Positions 38,781 through 51,019 of a stretch of 64,000 nucleotides of DNA are shown in pieces. Both the position numbers and the translations under genes were made by a program. This stretch comes from Primula veris (taxonomy: Eukaryota; Streptophyta; Magnoliopsida; Ericales; Primulaceae), in NCBI GenBank assembly GCA_963682055.1, contig OY821749.1:25117631-25181630 (forward strand), read 5' to 3'. Within the stretch, counting starts at the first letter, position 1, and each line of letters starts with the position of its first letter. The notes under the pieces were generated by a model. The model searched no databases and had not been told where the DNA came from. It worked only from the letters and a program-made list of their open reading frames with translations.

Positions 38781-39558
38781 GTAACATCAATTTGGTGGTC
38801 TCGGTTGCAAATTTAGCCTCTTCTTTCAGGTAAGGTCATTGTAATGTAGGATAACTACGTATATTTTAGAACTTCATATAGCAAGTAAGATAAATGCGAA
38901 TCTGAAAGTCTCATTTTTTTTTTTACTTTTTTTACAAGGGTAACATAGAATGTCATTACCAAGTTGATTCAAGAAATTAAGCGTTTTCTACTCATACAGT
39001 GAATAAAACAAGGAAATCTTCTTATTCTTTTTTAATACTAATTATTGCCATTTTTTAATGTACTCTAATCAAGTGATACGCTTGGTAGTTGGTACTTGTG
39101 AAAAAATAGAAGAAAAAAAAAAGGATCTTTCCGTTCAACTTATCTACTTCCTCACAATTGGAAACTTGATTGGCAGTTCAGTTTTGTGGAAATTTACAAA
39201 CTTTATTACAGAAGTGCTCTTTGAGATTTACGAAACAATGTTAAAAATATGTTGCAAATTGGCAAAATGAGGTAGATCAGTTAAATGATTTCTCACAAAA
39301 TTGTAAATTAATATCTAACGTACGTAAGAGAGTCCACTACAAAATTGTGAAAAGAATATAAGCAAATGTCTAACTGACTGAAGACTATTCTTGGGGATAT
39401 TTGCTATAAAGTGATAGTTTTATTTTCGTGTAATAGTTTGTTATTTTTGGCATTTGAGATGTTCAATCCTTCTGTATATACAACGAGTGGGGTGTTTTCA
39501 CTCAAATTTGAAATGATTTTTTCCTTTGATTAAAAAGAATGTCTAACTGACTAGCTAG

Positions 39559-40875
39559 TTTTTTTTTTTTTTTAATAAGCAAAGTAACCAATTTATCATT
39601 AATGAAAATAACAAGGTTATACAAGTATCATTTCTTATGGAACATAGCTTCAAAAACCTACAAGAAACGAGAAATATAAAAATAAGACTAATCCTAAATC
39701 CTTACATCCGGATAGAAAAAACATAACAAACAAATTAAACATAAAATACGAAACAAAAAGAGTCAAATTAGCAAAATAAACAGGACTAAAATCTTTTCGA
39801 ACGCGTCACGAGTCATCGAAGGTGGAAAACGGCTGAGGGAATCATGTCGACCAAAAATAACATGTGAGGTTTAGAGTAGATCCCACACAGATTAGGCCGA
39901 GAAAAACGCCATCAGGGTGTCAACACACAAATAAAACCGATCTAAATACACCAATCAAGCAGAATGACCCGATAGAAACAAACCCGTAAGCCAAAGGTTT
40001 TTACAAAACCACGCAGACATCAACCAAACAATATACGCTCTACTCATTACGATCTAAACACGCACCTTCAATTCTCATATAATGCACCGAAACAAAATCA
40101 TATCATATAATATGTCTAACATGTATAAAAGGGATAACAAAACTATCGACATCTCAAAAAATCTGTTCGGATAAACCAGATCTACAATCAGTCATCAAGG
40201 ATTAAAAGGGCAACATATCAGACCATTTGTCAAAAAAGTTCCGAAAGATATAAGAGTATACATCTTTGTCTAGCTCTGTAATAATAATCAGGGTGTCATC
40301 ACAATATTAAACTTGATCTAAACAGTCATACGAGGCGCGATTCTCAGAATACTAATATCATAAAACCGAGACTCATATTGTAAGGCGGTCACTCTGGTAG
40401 TCACACTGTTTCGATCGTAGACTCCGATCATGGAAAGGTTACATCAACCATTACTATTGAGCCCCAAACAATTTTATAAGATGGTCATTAGGAGGGTTAA
40501 AAATGGAAAAAAAAACTAAAAGGGGGGAGATGGTGGGTATGAGAATAGAAAAAGTGAAGGTTGTGGGTGTGGCAAAATAAGACAGAGAGAGGTGGGATAA
40601 GAGAAAAAAAAGCAATGTGAGATCGGATCTACACCGCCATCGATGGCGGAGGATGTAGATCGAAAAAAGGGGAGAGTGGAAGAAGATGACAATTGGACGG
40701 GGTAGCGGAAGAAGATATGAAGGGTACGGAAAAAAAATAGAGGAGAGAGAGGGTAAAAAGCCCGGGGTAGGAGATCGGCGCCGCCGTCTCCCACCCCAGG
40801 CAGCGGCGGGTGTAGGGTTGGGGTTTTTTGATGGGAGAGAGGAGGAAAAGATTTGAGTTATGACAGACATCAACA
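39559..40875 (-). mobile_element. Non-LTR retroelement or retrocopy with poly-A tail
   Basis: Read on the minus strand, the unit ends in an A tract (plus-strand T16 at 39559-39574) after CTTTGCTTATT. The opposite end is GC- and CT-rich with CCGCCGTCTCC and CGCCATCGATGG words, like a 5' leader of plant LINEs. Near-identical 10-bp flanks, GACTAGCTAG (39549-39558) and GACTAACTAG (40876-40885), fit a target duplication. No reverse transcriptase frame remains, so it is either an internally deleted LINE or a retrocopied transcript. Open frames on the C-rich part look spurious. Confidence 0.55.
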
Positions 40876-42053
40876 GACTAACTAGTTGCGCAATATAATT
40901 CACTGTTTTTCGTGACAGACAATTTTAAACTTAATTTCTTGTAGAAATGTTACTTCTTGACAAAAATATATTGTTTTATTTTCACACACCCAACAATGTA
41001 GATAGATTTCTCAACAAAAAAAAAAGTTTACAACAAATGACCAAATAATAATGCAGAAGATGATCACCAATGCAATAAATTTTAAAATATCACAAATTGT
41101 TAACTTTTCGTCGAGGGTATATATTTAGATGTACAAATTATTATAATTAAATAAAAGCAAAAGGTAACAACTAACAAGCCTCTCAAACAGACACTTATGA
41201 AAAGTTGAAAACAATAATTATCATTTTCTTTCTTACAATACGGACTCACTTTTCTGGATGTTTTATGGTAAGATGGAACTTTCGGTTCCATTGAGCTGAC
41301 CTACCAAACGGCCTTTATTAATTAAGTTTTAGTCTCAATTTTAGAGTAAAAGGGATTATAATAGCCATGTGTTCTTAAAAACGGTTCATTTTTATTGGAA
41401 GCAAAAAAACAACTCTATAAAAGGATCTTATTCGCCATTTGTAAACGTGACAGTTAAGCCACACAACTAAAATTTAATTTAAAGTAAACTTGAACATGAG
41501 ATTTATATTTGTAATGTTGAGTACTTACTTATGATAGAGACAATTCTTCTGTACAAGAAACAAGAGGTGTACGTATCACGTGTGTGTATGTGAAAGATGT
41601 AGCTTTGTGAGATATGTGGGTTATGCTGTCCAAATATATTGCAGTTTGTTGCTGAGAAATCTTGAACTTAGTGCGAGCATGTGTGTTGGTGTGTGTCTGC
41701 GCAGGCACTTGCGCGAGTCTCATTTAGCGATGCCTAACCGCCCCACTGAACAGTCCGAAAAGAGAAAGAAGTACTCCCTTTCCCCCTCTTCTCTAGGTGT
41801 GCGTGCTTCCATGAACGTCGGAATATATGTCTGCATTGCGTTTATGTGCGTGTGCACGTCTATGTATGACGTACATATCGAATTTCAAAACCAGATGCAT
41901 TACCAAATACAAACAATTCTGTGAGTTATAAATTCATAACCCGAAGAACTAAGTAGTAGTTAAATTCCAAGTGGTTTAGAATCTGAAAAATAAAACTCCA
42001 TGCTTCAAACAATACTCCTAAAAGGCAAGGTCTGCTTACCTTCAGACAATTCC

Positions 42054-44347
42054 TCTCCATAATCCTTCTGAGGGAGTATGTGAGCATGACACGTGTAAAT
42101 AAACTAATCCAAGGGTATAAATTTGGTTGCTATTAAAACCTTTGGTTGGTAACAAATATGGAGTACTAGCTTAGCTACTCAAATCATTCCAACATAAACA
42201 CGTGAAGCTAAATATCATTCTGAAATTTTTCTTACATTACAAACAAAGTTACAAGTATTTCATATATAAGATATGAAAAGTTATTGTTATTCACAGTTTT
42301 GTGTAATTAAATAGAATTAAAAAATAATAAAGTTCACAAATGTTGGAATCGTAAGGTTCCCGACACATTTGTTCCTATTGAAAATATTCACCCTTATAAC
42401 TTTGTTGAACGAAAAAAAAAAACATGTTGTTTAGTTTTTTTTTCAAAAAAAATAATAATTTTCGATCGTTACCTAGTCAACGGACTCATTTGTCTTTCCC
42501 AATGACCACCTGTGTAAAATTACAAACACGAAGTGATAGCAATACAATACTTTCGCATTTTTAGATGTATTTTACCCTAAAAAGTAAAATAATTAAGCAA
42601 ATTGTATTATTGAAAATTAGATCAGAGTAACGATATTTTATGTCTTTTCCGATTTCACATAAATTTGAGTATATCTATGTTTTGTTTTAAAGAGTAACAT
42701 ATCTATGTTAGTATGCTATTACTATACAAGAATCCAACATTTGATTGAATTAATTAATTCCATTGTTACAAAAATTTTAAAATATAAATGCATGTTATTT
42801 TCCAATAATACAATTTGCTTATTTATTATATTTTTAGGGTTAAAAATATCTAAAAATGCAAAAATATTGTATTACTATCACTTCATATTTGAAACTTGCA
42901 CAGTCGACCATCAGGTAAGACAAATAAGTCGTCTGAATGTGCGATGACCGAAAATAATTTTGTTGGTCCGTGCGTCTAAATCTTAGAGGGGGGTAAATGA
43001 TCTTTTAGGCGTTTTTCGCGTAATTAAAATTCTAAGCGCAACTAACTACCCAATTAGCTCGATATCTACTTGCGATAATAAGTATGCGAAGATAAACGAT
43101 AAATAAGTAGAATCATGCGTACAATCACAAATAAATAAGTTGCGGAAAGTAAAGATTAAAGGGAGAAATTGACACCACGATATATATAGAGAAGTTCGGC
43201 AAACCCGCCTAATACTCTCATCGGTATTCACATTACCGAGTATTTCACTATAATGTTCTTTCCAAAATTACAATCTAACGAGTTAATCGACTGATTAAGC
43301 TCTCACTCACTCTATGAGTATCCCGAATGAAAATAACTAGAACTAGCTTTTAAGCAACACTCGCTTACAAATGAGTTTATAATTCACTCTACAATTTGAA
43401 TCGAAAGTGTATTGCTCACTAACAAATAATATCTTGGTGTTTATATGATTAAAATAATATTACACTCAAAAATTTATATGAATACAACTGAAAAATCTTG
43501 TATTGAATTTCTATGGAGATTGGGGGTATAATTGTTGTGTTTATGAGAGGTATTTGGGGGGTTTTTGTAGACAAAAAATGTCCATTAGATCTCTCATGAC
43601 CGTTTGGAGCGGTTAAGAGTTTTGTCCAATGGTTAAAGCCACTTTTTAAAAAACCTAAAAAATTGTTTTTTGTGATTTGTTCACATTACCCACGGGTGGG
43701 TGCCTGTCCAAAATTTTGTGTTCACTTGAATTGTTCGTAATTTGCTTATTCGCACTCGGAATTGACTTCCGTTTGAACCGTTGACTTCGTTATCAAATGC
43801 TCTGTCATATTAAGACCTTAAAAATACATTTTCTGTTTTTGGAAAATATTAAGTATTATATCATCGAATAGAGAAATCGTAAAATTATTAAATTATAATC
43901 ACACTTATAATCAAAATCAATTATTATATCCACGGTTCAACAAATTTATTTTTTTGAAAAAGAGACCTTAACAAAGGTGAATTTTTTCCAATCAAAAAAG
44001 TTGTAAGGATGCATTTTTCAATCCTGACTAACTATCAGGAACGTTTGGCCCAAAACTGTTTGTAAACTTTATTATTTTTTTAGTTGAATTAAATTTTACA
44101 CAATTGTGAATAACGATAACTTTTCATATCTTCTGAAATTATACTTCTAACTTGTTTGTAATTTAATGAAAAGTTCATAAGGATATTTAGTTTCACGTTT
44201 TTATGTTGGAATGATTTGAGTAGCTAGTAGCCTAGTACTACATACTCCTCATCCAACGTTTTAATAGTAACCCAGTTTCAACCAAATTTAGACCATTAGA
44301 TTAGTTGGTTTACACGTGCCATGCTCACATACTTACTCTTATGGAGA
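42054..44347. repeat. 2.3-kb inverted repeat with arms of about 350 bp
   Basis: The left arm (42054 to about 42400) and right arm (about 43980-44347) are inverted copies. Matching blocks include AGTATGTGAGCATG against CATGCTCACATACT, CTACTCAAATCATTCCAACA against TGTTGGAATGATTTGAGTAG, and AAGATATGAAAAGTTAT against ATAACTTTTCATATCTT. By eye the arms agree at roughly 80-85 percent. The spacer of about 1.6 kb has no gene. It contains GAGGGGGGTAAATGATC and AGAAGTTCGGCAAACCCGCC phrases like those of a widespread dicot repeat. Confidence 0.75.
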
Positions 44348-44614
44348 AAACTTGTGTGGAGGTTAATAAAATCATTCACATTTCACCTGTGAAATTTTAT
44401 TTTCTCTTTATCTTAAAAAATCTATTACATCAAACTCACAATCAGCGCTCTATTATCACATAATATCACCATGACGATTTACAAATAAACAGTAAATAGT
44501 TATGTTCATCAATTAAAAATTAATAGACTCCACTTTAACCATATTTATATTATTCACTCAAATATAAATTTTATATTAAAATATAATGTTAAACTAGTTA
44601 ATTATTGATAGATA

Positions 44615-44998
44615 TATGTTTGTATGAGAATATAAAATATACATGAATATATAAATAACAAATATTTGAATTTTCACTAAAAAGAAAAATAATAAAAATA
44701 AAAAATGGACGAGCCATGTATAAAGGCTAGAAGTACGGAAGCTATGTTTGTATGAGAATATAAAATATACATGAATCTATAAATAACAAATATTTGAATT
44801 TTCACTAAAAAGAAAAATAATAAAAATAAAAAATGGACGAGCCATGTATAAAGGCTAGAAGTACGGAAGCTATGTTTGTATGAGAATATAAAATATACAT
44901 GAATCTATAAATAACAAATATTTGAATTTTCACTAAAAAGAAAAATAATAAAAATAAAAAATGGACGAGCCATGTATAAAGGCTAGAAGTACGGAAGC
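44615..44998. repeat. Near-perfect 128-bp tandem triplication
   Basis: Units at 44615-44742, 44743-44870 and 44871-44998 are all exactly 128 bp. The only difference I see is GAATATATAA against GAATCTATAA in unit 1 versus units 2 and 3. The near identity implies recent or homogenised duplication. Each unit ends in ACGGAAGC, and the last GGAAGC is also the start of the adjacent foldback element. Confidence 0.92.
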
Positions 44999-45149
44999 AG
45001 AGTACCTGACTCTGATTTAGGGTTACTCTGCTTTTCATAGTCATTGAATCTGTTATTAAATTTAAACTGTAGCAGATCCAATGGCTATAGGAATCAGAGT
45101 ATATGAGAATCAGAGTAACCCTAACTCAGAGAGTCAGGTATTCTGCTTC
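44994..45149. mobile_element. Foldback MITE
   Basis: GAAGCAGAGTACCTGACTCT at the left and AGAGTCAGGTATTCTGCTTC at the right are inverted, continuing inward as AGGGTTACTCTG and CAGAGTAACCCT. The total is about 156 bp with arms of about 40 bp. AAGTAC occurs on both outer sides but not exactly adjacent. Confidence 0.7.
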
Positions 45150-45464
45150 TTACAAGTACACATTCTAAAAGTTAAAAACATTTGAAAGGACATAGGAATG
45201 ATGAAAAGTTGAAAACACAATGGGGACAGTGGTGTTTGTTATACTCGCTACTTCCCACTGCAATACTTATTTTTCCAGTTAGTGCTTTTATATATTGTTG
45301 TACTGTCCTCCACAAATCTCTGTCTACATATAATAATAATATATTAACGACCAATACTGTTTTAAGGATTGCTGTCGGGTACTTAGATTATATTTACATT
45401 GATTTTCTTAATTTACAAAAAAAAAAAAAAAAATAAATAAATAAATCAAATCGGGGTATCTTTA

Positions 45465-45659
45465 CATTACGAAATAATGTTTAATTTAGTGAGAGTCGAA
45501 AACTATCACAAGTCTGTCGTTAATTTAAAAAACTGTCACAAATCTGTCACAAATTGACTAAACTGTCACAAAATCGTCACAAAAACAGTCGTTAATAAGA
45601 TCGTAACAAAAAATAACGTCACTAATCCCGTCGCTATTTGCGTATTTTTTTTTGTAGTG
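45465..45659. mobile_element. CACTA-like transposon terminus
   Basis: It ends ATTTTTTTTTGTAGTG, the complement of CACTACAAAAAAAAA, as at CACTA-family termini. It is preceded by a dense array of subterminal words (CTGTCACAAA, GTCGTTAAT, CGTCACAAA, CGTCGCTATTTGCG). The opposite terminus was not identified, so this is a fragment or a much-deleted copy. Confidence 0.55.
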
Positions 45660-48523
45660 GTTACTTTTACACAGTGAGGATAACTGATTTTAAATCAACC
45701 GATTAGATCTATTTTATATTAATCTGATTGATGAAATAAACCTGTTAACTTAATTCACTCAACACATGGAATAACTCTTGCTCTCTTTTCTATCTTGTTC
45801 TCCCTTGTAAATTCGTACTCAACACATAGCCGAACAATAGAACAAATTTATTGTGATGAATTTGTATAACTGTGAAGAATTCGGAGCAATTGGGAAAAGT
45901 TAAAAAGAGGGGAGATAAAGAATAGTTTTTAGTTTTAATATAAGTTTAATTTCATAGATATTTTATTTTAAATCCAACGGTTGTGAGAGGAAGCAGTTAG
46001 AATGACCATGAAATATTCACAGTCAGAGCCCCCTTTCCAAAATAAATAGGGACAAATTATTTTTCTTATTCCCGCAATATTATTTATTTTTTTGTGAAAA
46101 TATGGTTCTAGGTTATCAAGAATGAAAACTTAGCCAGTTTGGTTGGACTGATACATGTGCAATAATTTTTGCTTATACATCCCCTGACTGAATTTTCTTG
46201 AAGCGGTTGTTACAAGACATGGTATTTAAAAGAAATTTACGCTGGTTTAGAAAAATAAAATGAACTATATTTTGAAACCCTGCGAAAAATAATGCCGAAT
46301 AATCTTTGCAGGACAAGGGAGTATTAAAATATTTTAAATTGGATTATGAGGAAATTATATTTATTCGTCCTCGTTACATGAAAATTGTAAACCAACAGAC
46401 ACAACCTGAAAAATATAGAAGAAGCTTAGCCTCCTAATAATTTCAGCCAAGATAAGAATTAAAGTTCTTTAAGGAACACCTTGGTTAAGAATCGTCGGTG
46501 ATTAAGACACCTCTTAAATTCTTCCAAACGCGTGCAGAGGTAAGAAATTCCACTTTGTCACACTAATGATTAACTCCCAACTCTTTTTCTAAATTCCATG
46601 TGTTAAATGAGAAGTCATATTGCACTATATAAACCTTAGCGAGAGGGTTGCTCAACTACAGATTCTATCATACATTTCTCCTTCATACCTTAATCATATA
46701 CATCCATGTGGACAATGTAAAATCCAATGGCTCAAATAAACGAGAACGTGCATGCAGTGTAACCCAATTATTACAGATTAATTATTATCAGGTATACAAG
46801 ATATATAAACGAGATTACAATTATTTACAGGTCAGACCTAATTACCACAACCAAAACGGCCCCTAACCTTAGATGATGGCCAATTTGAGGTGCTGGAACT
46901 TTTGTTTTCTAAAAAATAATATCTAGGCAACTATTCTATTTGCTATATTATTTTTCAGTGCATGAGTTTGCATTTGCAGCATCTATGCATGAACTATGGT
47001 CCAGTCTAGGCTTTAGGTCTAATTAGTCTCAAACTTATTGTTGTCACCATTTTATTTGTTAAGAAGTGATTCATACCCCGGTCAACATTTTACCACTTTG
47101 TATTTGATTTAAAAAAATAAGCAAATGGTAAGGATGCTTTACCCAGCCGATCATCTGTTGCAGTGCTAATTAATGTGGTATGAATATATATAGCAGCTGT
47201 GTATAATTAATACTAAGAGTTCTAAAATGATTTTTTTATATATAGAAATTGTCTGCTTAGAAGCCCCTAACCATAAGAATATATGCGAATAGATGTCCGA
47301 ATAGCTCATATCAAGTTAGAAAATAAAACACCATGGGAATAGATGGAAAGCCGAAAGGCATGTTAGGCGCTAGACACGAGTCATGGAATTATAATAGCAG
47401 CTAGGTTCATTTGAAATAGCACCAATTGTCCAGAGTTACATCATGGTACCCTTGCCAACGACTTGCTCGGAGCAACAACAAGTATAATAGAACAAATTCC
47501 AGAATTGAAGATTGATACAAACCACTTCTCTTTAGACCACCTTGTGAGTTGTGATCATTAATGAGTGATGAGCAAAGAAGGCAAGGTCTATTCTTTGGGT
47601 GGCTCCCATATGAGAATTTGTTTTTAAAGTTGATAAAGCAACTCTCTTACTGGCACGCGAAGATTAGGTAATGAAAAGGAAAACTATAAGAAGATTACCT
47701 ATCGGAATATCAGCATGACGTGATCGGAGGAATAAATATCTCCATTCTAAATGATATTCTTCCGAGTGGCAGAACTAGAAATATTTTTTTCACAATTATG
47801 AAGGTGTTGAAAGATTAAAATCGATATTGAAAAAATTAAGCTACATGGTACTCAAAGATCGATTTTTTCCTCAATATTATGGTGTTAAGAGTACCTTTTA
47901 TCTTGTCACTATATCCTATCCTTCTTAGATGGATTCAATCATTTGATGTACAAAGGAGTCGATCGACCACAAATTAAAACCCGAATAGTGCTACCTTAAC
48001 TGCTAGCTCTTATATATACTGCTTTATTTTGTCTTTACTCCTCTTACAAGGTTTATGTATGAAGAAGTGTAAGAGGAATTAAAACCAAAAAGGCAAAAAT
48101 AAACTCAAAGAAGTTCCTAATTAAATTAAGATGCCTTTGGCCACATATGGCAATCCCAACTTTAATTTACAGTACGTATAGTTAGGTTTTTTGTCTGAGA
48201 ATCCCTTAGTACAATGCAGAGCAGTACCATGATCATATCATGCTAAGAATTTTTATTACGTACATCTCTCTCTTAGTGAACGTCAAGAAAAACTGATGAT
48301 CGATGAGTGGACAAGGCAATAAAACAAAGATTGTGATATAGTAATTATTTTTAAGTTATGTATTATCTGATTTGTTATCGTTTTGTAAACCGTCTACATT
48401 TTGTTTTCTCTCTTTTCAACTCAGCGTTAGTATAACTAACACGCAAATCTAATGACTAATATTTCATCGTTTTAGTAAAAGTCTTTTGAATGAAATGACT
48501 GAACGTGTATGATTACGAAAAGG

Positions 48524-49314
48524 GGCAGAGCTAGGATTTTTGCCTAGCGGGGGCACAATTAAAAGTTATTTAGTCAACAATTTTCATCAATATTTAGAAT
48601 GCAAGTGTATTGATACATTTTTAATTAAATACTATAATATACGATATTTGAACTTGTTTTATCTTAACCAAAGAACTTTACTTATGTTTTTTTTAAAAAT
48701 ATTTTTCATATACCAACGTTAAGAAATCAGATTAAAACTAATTATAAACGAAACACACACATGGTAGTTTTGATGGCGTCGGCTTTTGGTATTAATTATT
48801 AAATAATCAAACCATAAACCTATTATTTATATGGATTAAATTCAAATAAATATATTATTATAAAATATAAGCTTTGTAATTGATTAAGAAAATTAAAAAA
48901 TAACGGAGGAAAAATAAATATATATTATTTCAAATACAACGTAAAATAAAAATATGGCTTCAAAATTAATGCAGCATAGTTAATTTTACAAAAGAAAATG
49001 AATTTAGAATGTTAAGAATTTAGTAAAATCTATTTTAGTAAATAATAGTGTGATTTATGTAAGTTGATGAAAGAAAAATAAACCAAACCTAATATATTGA
49101 TTATGAATATAGTAGCTTTATTCAAACAAAAATAAAAGAAAAATAAACAATATGCAGTACGCAATGAGTATCGTACTCAGGGTACCTGGGTTCCAATAAA
49201 ATACTTTACCAACCAGGAAAAGACGATTTCTATTTCAAATTTCTACAACTATACTTAACTAAATAAAATCGAGCGGGGGCACCTGCCCGCCACTAGTCCC
49301 TGCGTGGCTCTGCC
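48524..49314. mobile_element. GGCAGAG-ended non-coding element
   Basis: The left end GGCAGAGCTAGGATTTTTGC and right end GCGTGGCTCTGCC are inverted. GCGGGGGCAC occurs just inside both ends. The interior is AT-rich with a motif (GTACCTGGGTTCC, CCAACCAGG) typical of this widespread plant family. It is 791 bp with no target duplication seen. Confidence 0.5.
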
Positions 49315-49613
49315 ATTGATTGCGATTACAAACGTACAACTCGTTGTTTCAAATTTTCGTAAAAAAACAAAGGAAAACACCAACGTATGAAATATTTGTC
49401 TAGTTCTTATTCGTTGATCGTCGTCATCTTACTTTGAAAGACACATACCAGAGTTGATGAGTACTTTATATATGTTAGGTTTTCTTTTCTTTTTTTGGTA
49501 AATCTATATTTCATGTTTCTTTATGATAAATCTGATAAAATTAATAAAAACAATAAGAGTGTTTTAATGAAATACAGTAAATAACGAAATGTTATTTTCA
49601 ATTATTAACTATT

Positions 49614-49692
49614 GGTCTTTAAATTTCAACAATCTTTTAAAGAAGAGCGATAACTTGGAATCTATTGGACGCCTTTAGTGTTTTCGTATTAA
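49614..49692. repeat. LOR-array flank repeat, unit 1 distal part
   Basis: GGTCTTT, CAACAATCTTTT, GAGCGATAACTT and GGACGCCTTTAGTG here match 63362-63440 downstream of the second LOR gene, and more weakly 60655-60720. In unit 1 the match breaks at about 49692 and resumes at about 52196, so about 2.5 kb has been inserted relative to unit 3. Confidence 0.65.
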
Positions 49693-50420
49693 ACGGGTTA
49701 AGTGTTAACCCAATCTGATTTAATACAAATTAACTTAGAGTAAAATGACGATGTGTTCGTACTTTAAATTAAATTTGTATTAAATTAGCTTGAGTTAACA
49801 TTAACTAGCTAGAGTAAGCTAGTAAGCTAGTAAACAAGTTAGTGGGACACGTGTCGCATTTTTATTAGGCCAATTGCCACGGTAGGTTATTATTATACAT
49901 CTAATATTACTATTAAAATTACTCACCCGTTACATGTTAGACGATATAAATCTCTTATTAGCCTATTGGATTACCCATTGAAGTAACTGAAGCCCTTTTG
50001 TGATACACATATTACCAATCACAATCAGGAATAATTTACTCATGCGTTCCGTGTGAGACGCGTAATGACATAAATCTCGTAATATATTTTATTTTGAACA
50101 TAATATTCAGAATTGGTTTCATTTATTATAGTTATGCACGTTAAAACGAATCGCTAATTAATTTAGACTACATCCGTAATTAGAAAAATATAGTAATAAC
50201 AAATTATTAATTAATTAGATTAGTTATATTGGTAATTATTAAAATATAGTGAGAGTATTTTAAAAAAAATTAGACAAAATCAGACATACTCATTTTATTT
50301 GGATTATTTTATTATAATAGAACTATAATAGAATCTGCATTGCTGAAGTTTGTTTCTTTGTTAATGTCAATGTTTCATAAAAATGCCATTGGCACAATGG
50401 TTATGTCAGTGTGATCAACT

Positions 50421-50598
50421 AAGTTAGCAAGTTAGTTTCGGTCTTTAAAAACAATGCTAACCGTAAAATGACAGTTAGCACGGGATGCATTTTTGCTGTC
50501 TTGAAAAAAAAGTTAGTAAGTTAGTTTCAGTCTTTAAAAACAATGCTAACCGTAACATGACAGTTAGCAAGGGATGCATTTTTGCTGCCTTGAAAAAA
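50421..50598. repeat. 89-bp tandem duplication carrying a MITE end
   Basis: Units start at 50421 and 50510 and share AAGTTAG(C/T)AAGTTAGTTTC, AACAATGCTAACCGTAA and GGGATGCATTTTTGCTG. The first unit therefore holds only the first 25 or so bases of the Mutator-like MITE that is complete in the second. Confidence 0.8.
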
Positions 50599-50849
50599 TT
50601 CAGGGCAGTCTGCCTTAAATTTTTTCAGGCCATTTTTTTTTTTTTAAATAATGTAATTTAATCATAATACATTTTAAAACCCTAACACATATTAATGAAC
50701 CCTAAAATAAAACCCTAACACATATTCAGAAACCCCAAAATATAACATACAAAATTATATTTTTTGAAAAAAAAAAAAAAAAAAAACTGGATTTTGCCCA
50801 ATTCAAAGCAGGGTGCCCTGAATTTTGTCATGGCAGCAAAATCCATTCC
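50572..50849. mobile_element. Mutator-like MITE, copy A
   Basis: Terminal repeats GGATGCATTTTTGCTGCC and GGCAGCAAAATCCATTCC are inverted with few mismatches. It is flanked by an exact 9-bp target duplication, GTTAGCAAG (50563-50571 and 50850-50858), the length made by Mutator-superfamily transposases. It is 278 bp with an A/T-rich, non-coding interior. Confidence 0.88.
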
Positions 50850-51019
50850 GTTAGCAAGTGAGGTGTATTTAGTTGGAATTAATTTTTATGTTATTACCAT
50901 TTATGGCTACGACATAGCCTTTTATATGGTTTTATTATAGGGGAGAACCAGAACCAAATGTGTGCTATTATCAAAATTAATAAAATCGTATAATATTTTT
51001 CAAAATATAAAACCAGAAA

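Noticed and set aside
40454..40903. Minus-strand frames of 149 and 92 codons
   Set aside because: They are Pro/Ser/Phe-rich translations of a CT-rich leader-like segment inside a retroelement. They overlap in different frames and resemble no protein.
41580..41924. 114-codon plus-strand frame rich in Cys and Val
   Set aside because: It arises largely from GTGTGT-type sequence. There is no domain, no convincing ATG context and no neighbouring exon.
42955..43800. Possible LTR-retrotransposon fragment in the inverted-repeat spacer
   Set aside because: Phrases such as GAGGGGGGTAAATGATC recall a common dicot repeat, but no LTR borders, primer site or gag/pol frame could be found.
46624..46866. 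TATA box followed by leader-like sequence and a 72-codon frame
   Set aside because: The first ATG frames are a few codons long and the longer frame lacks an ATG start. It could be a non-coding transcript but nothing supports it.
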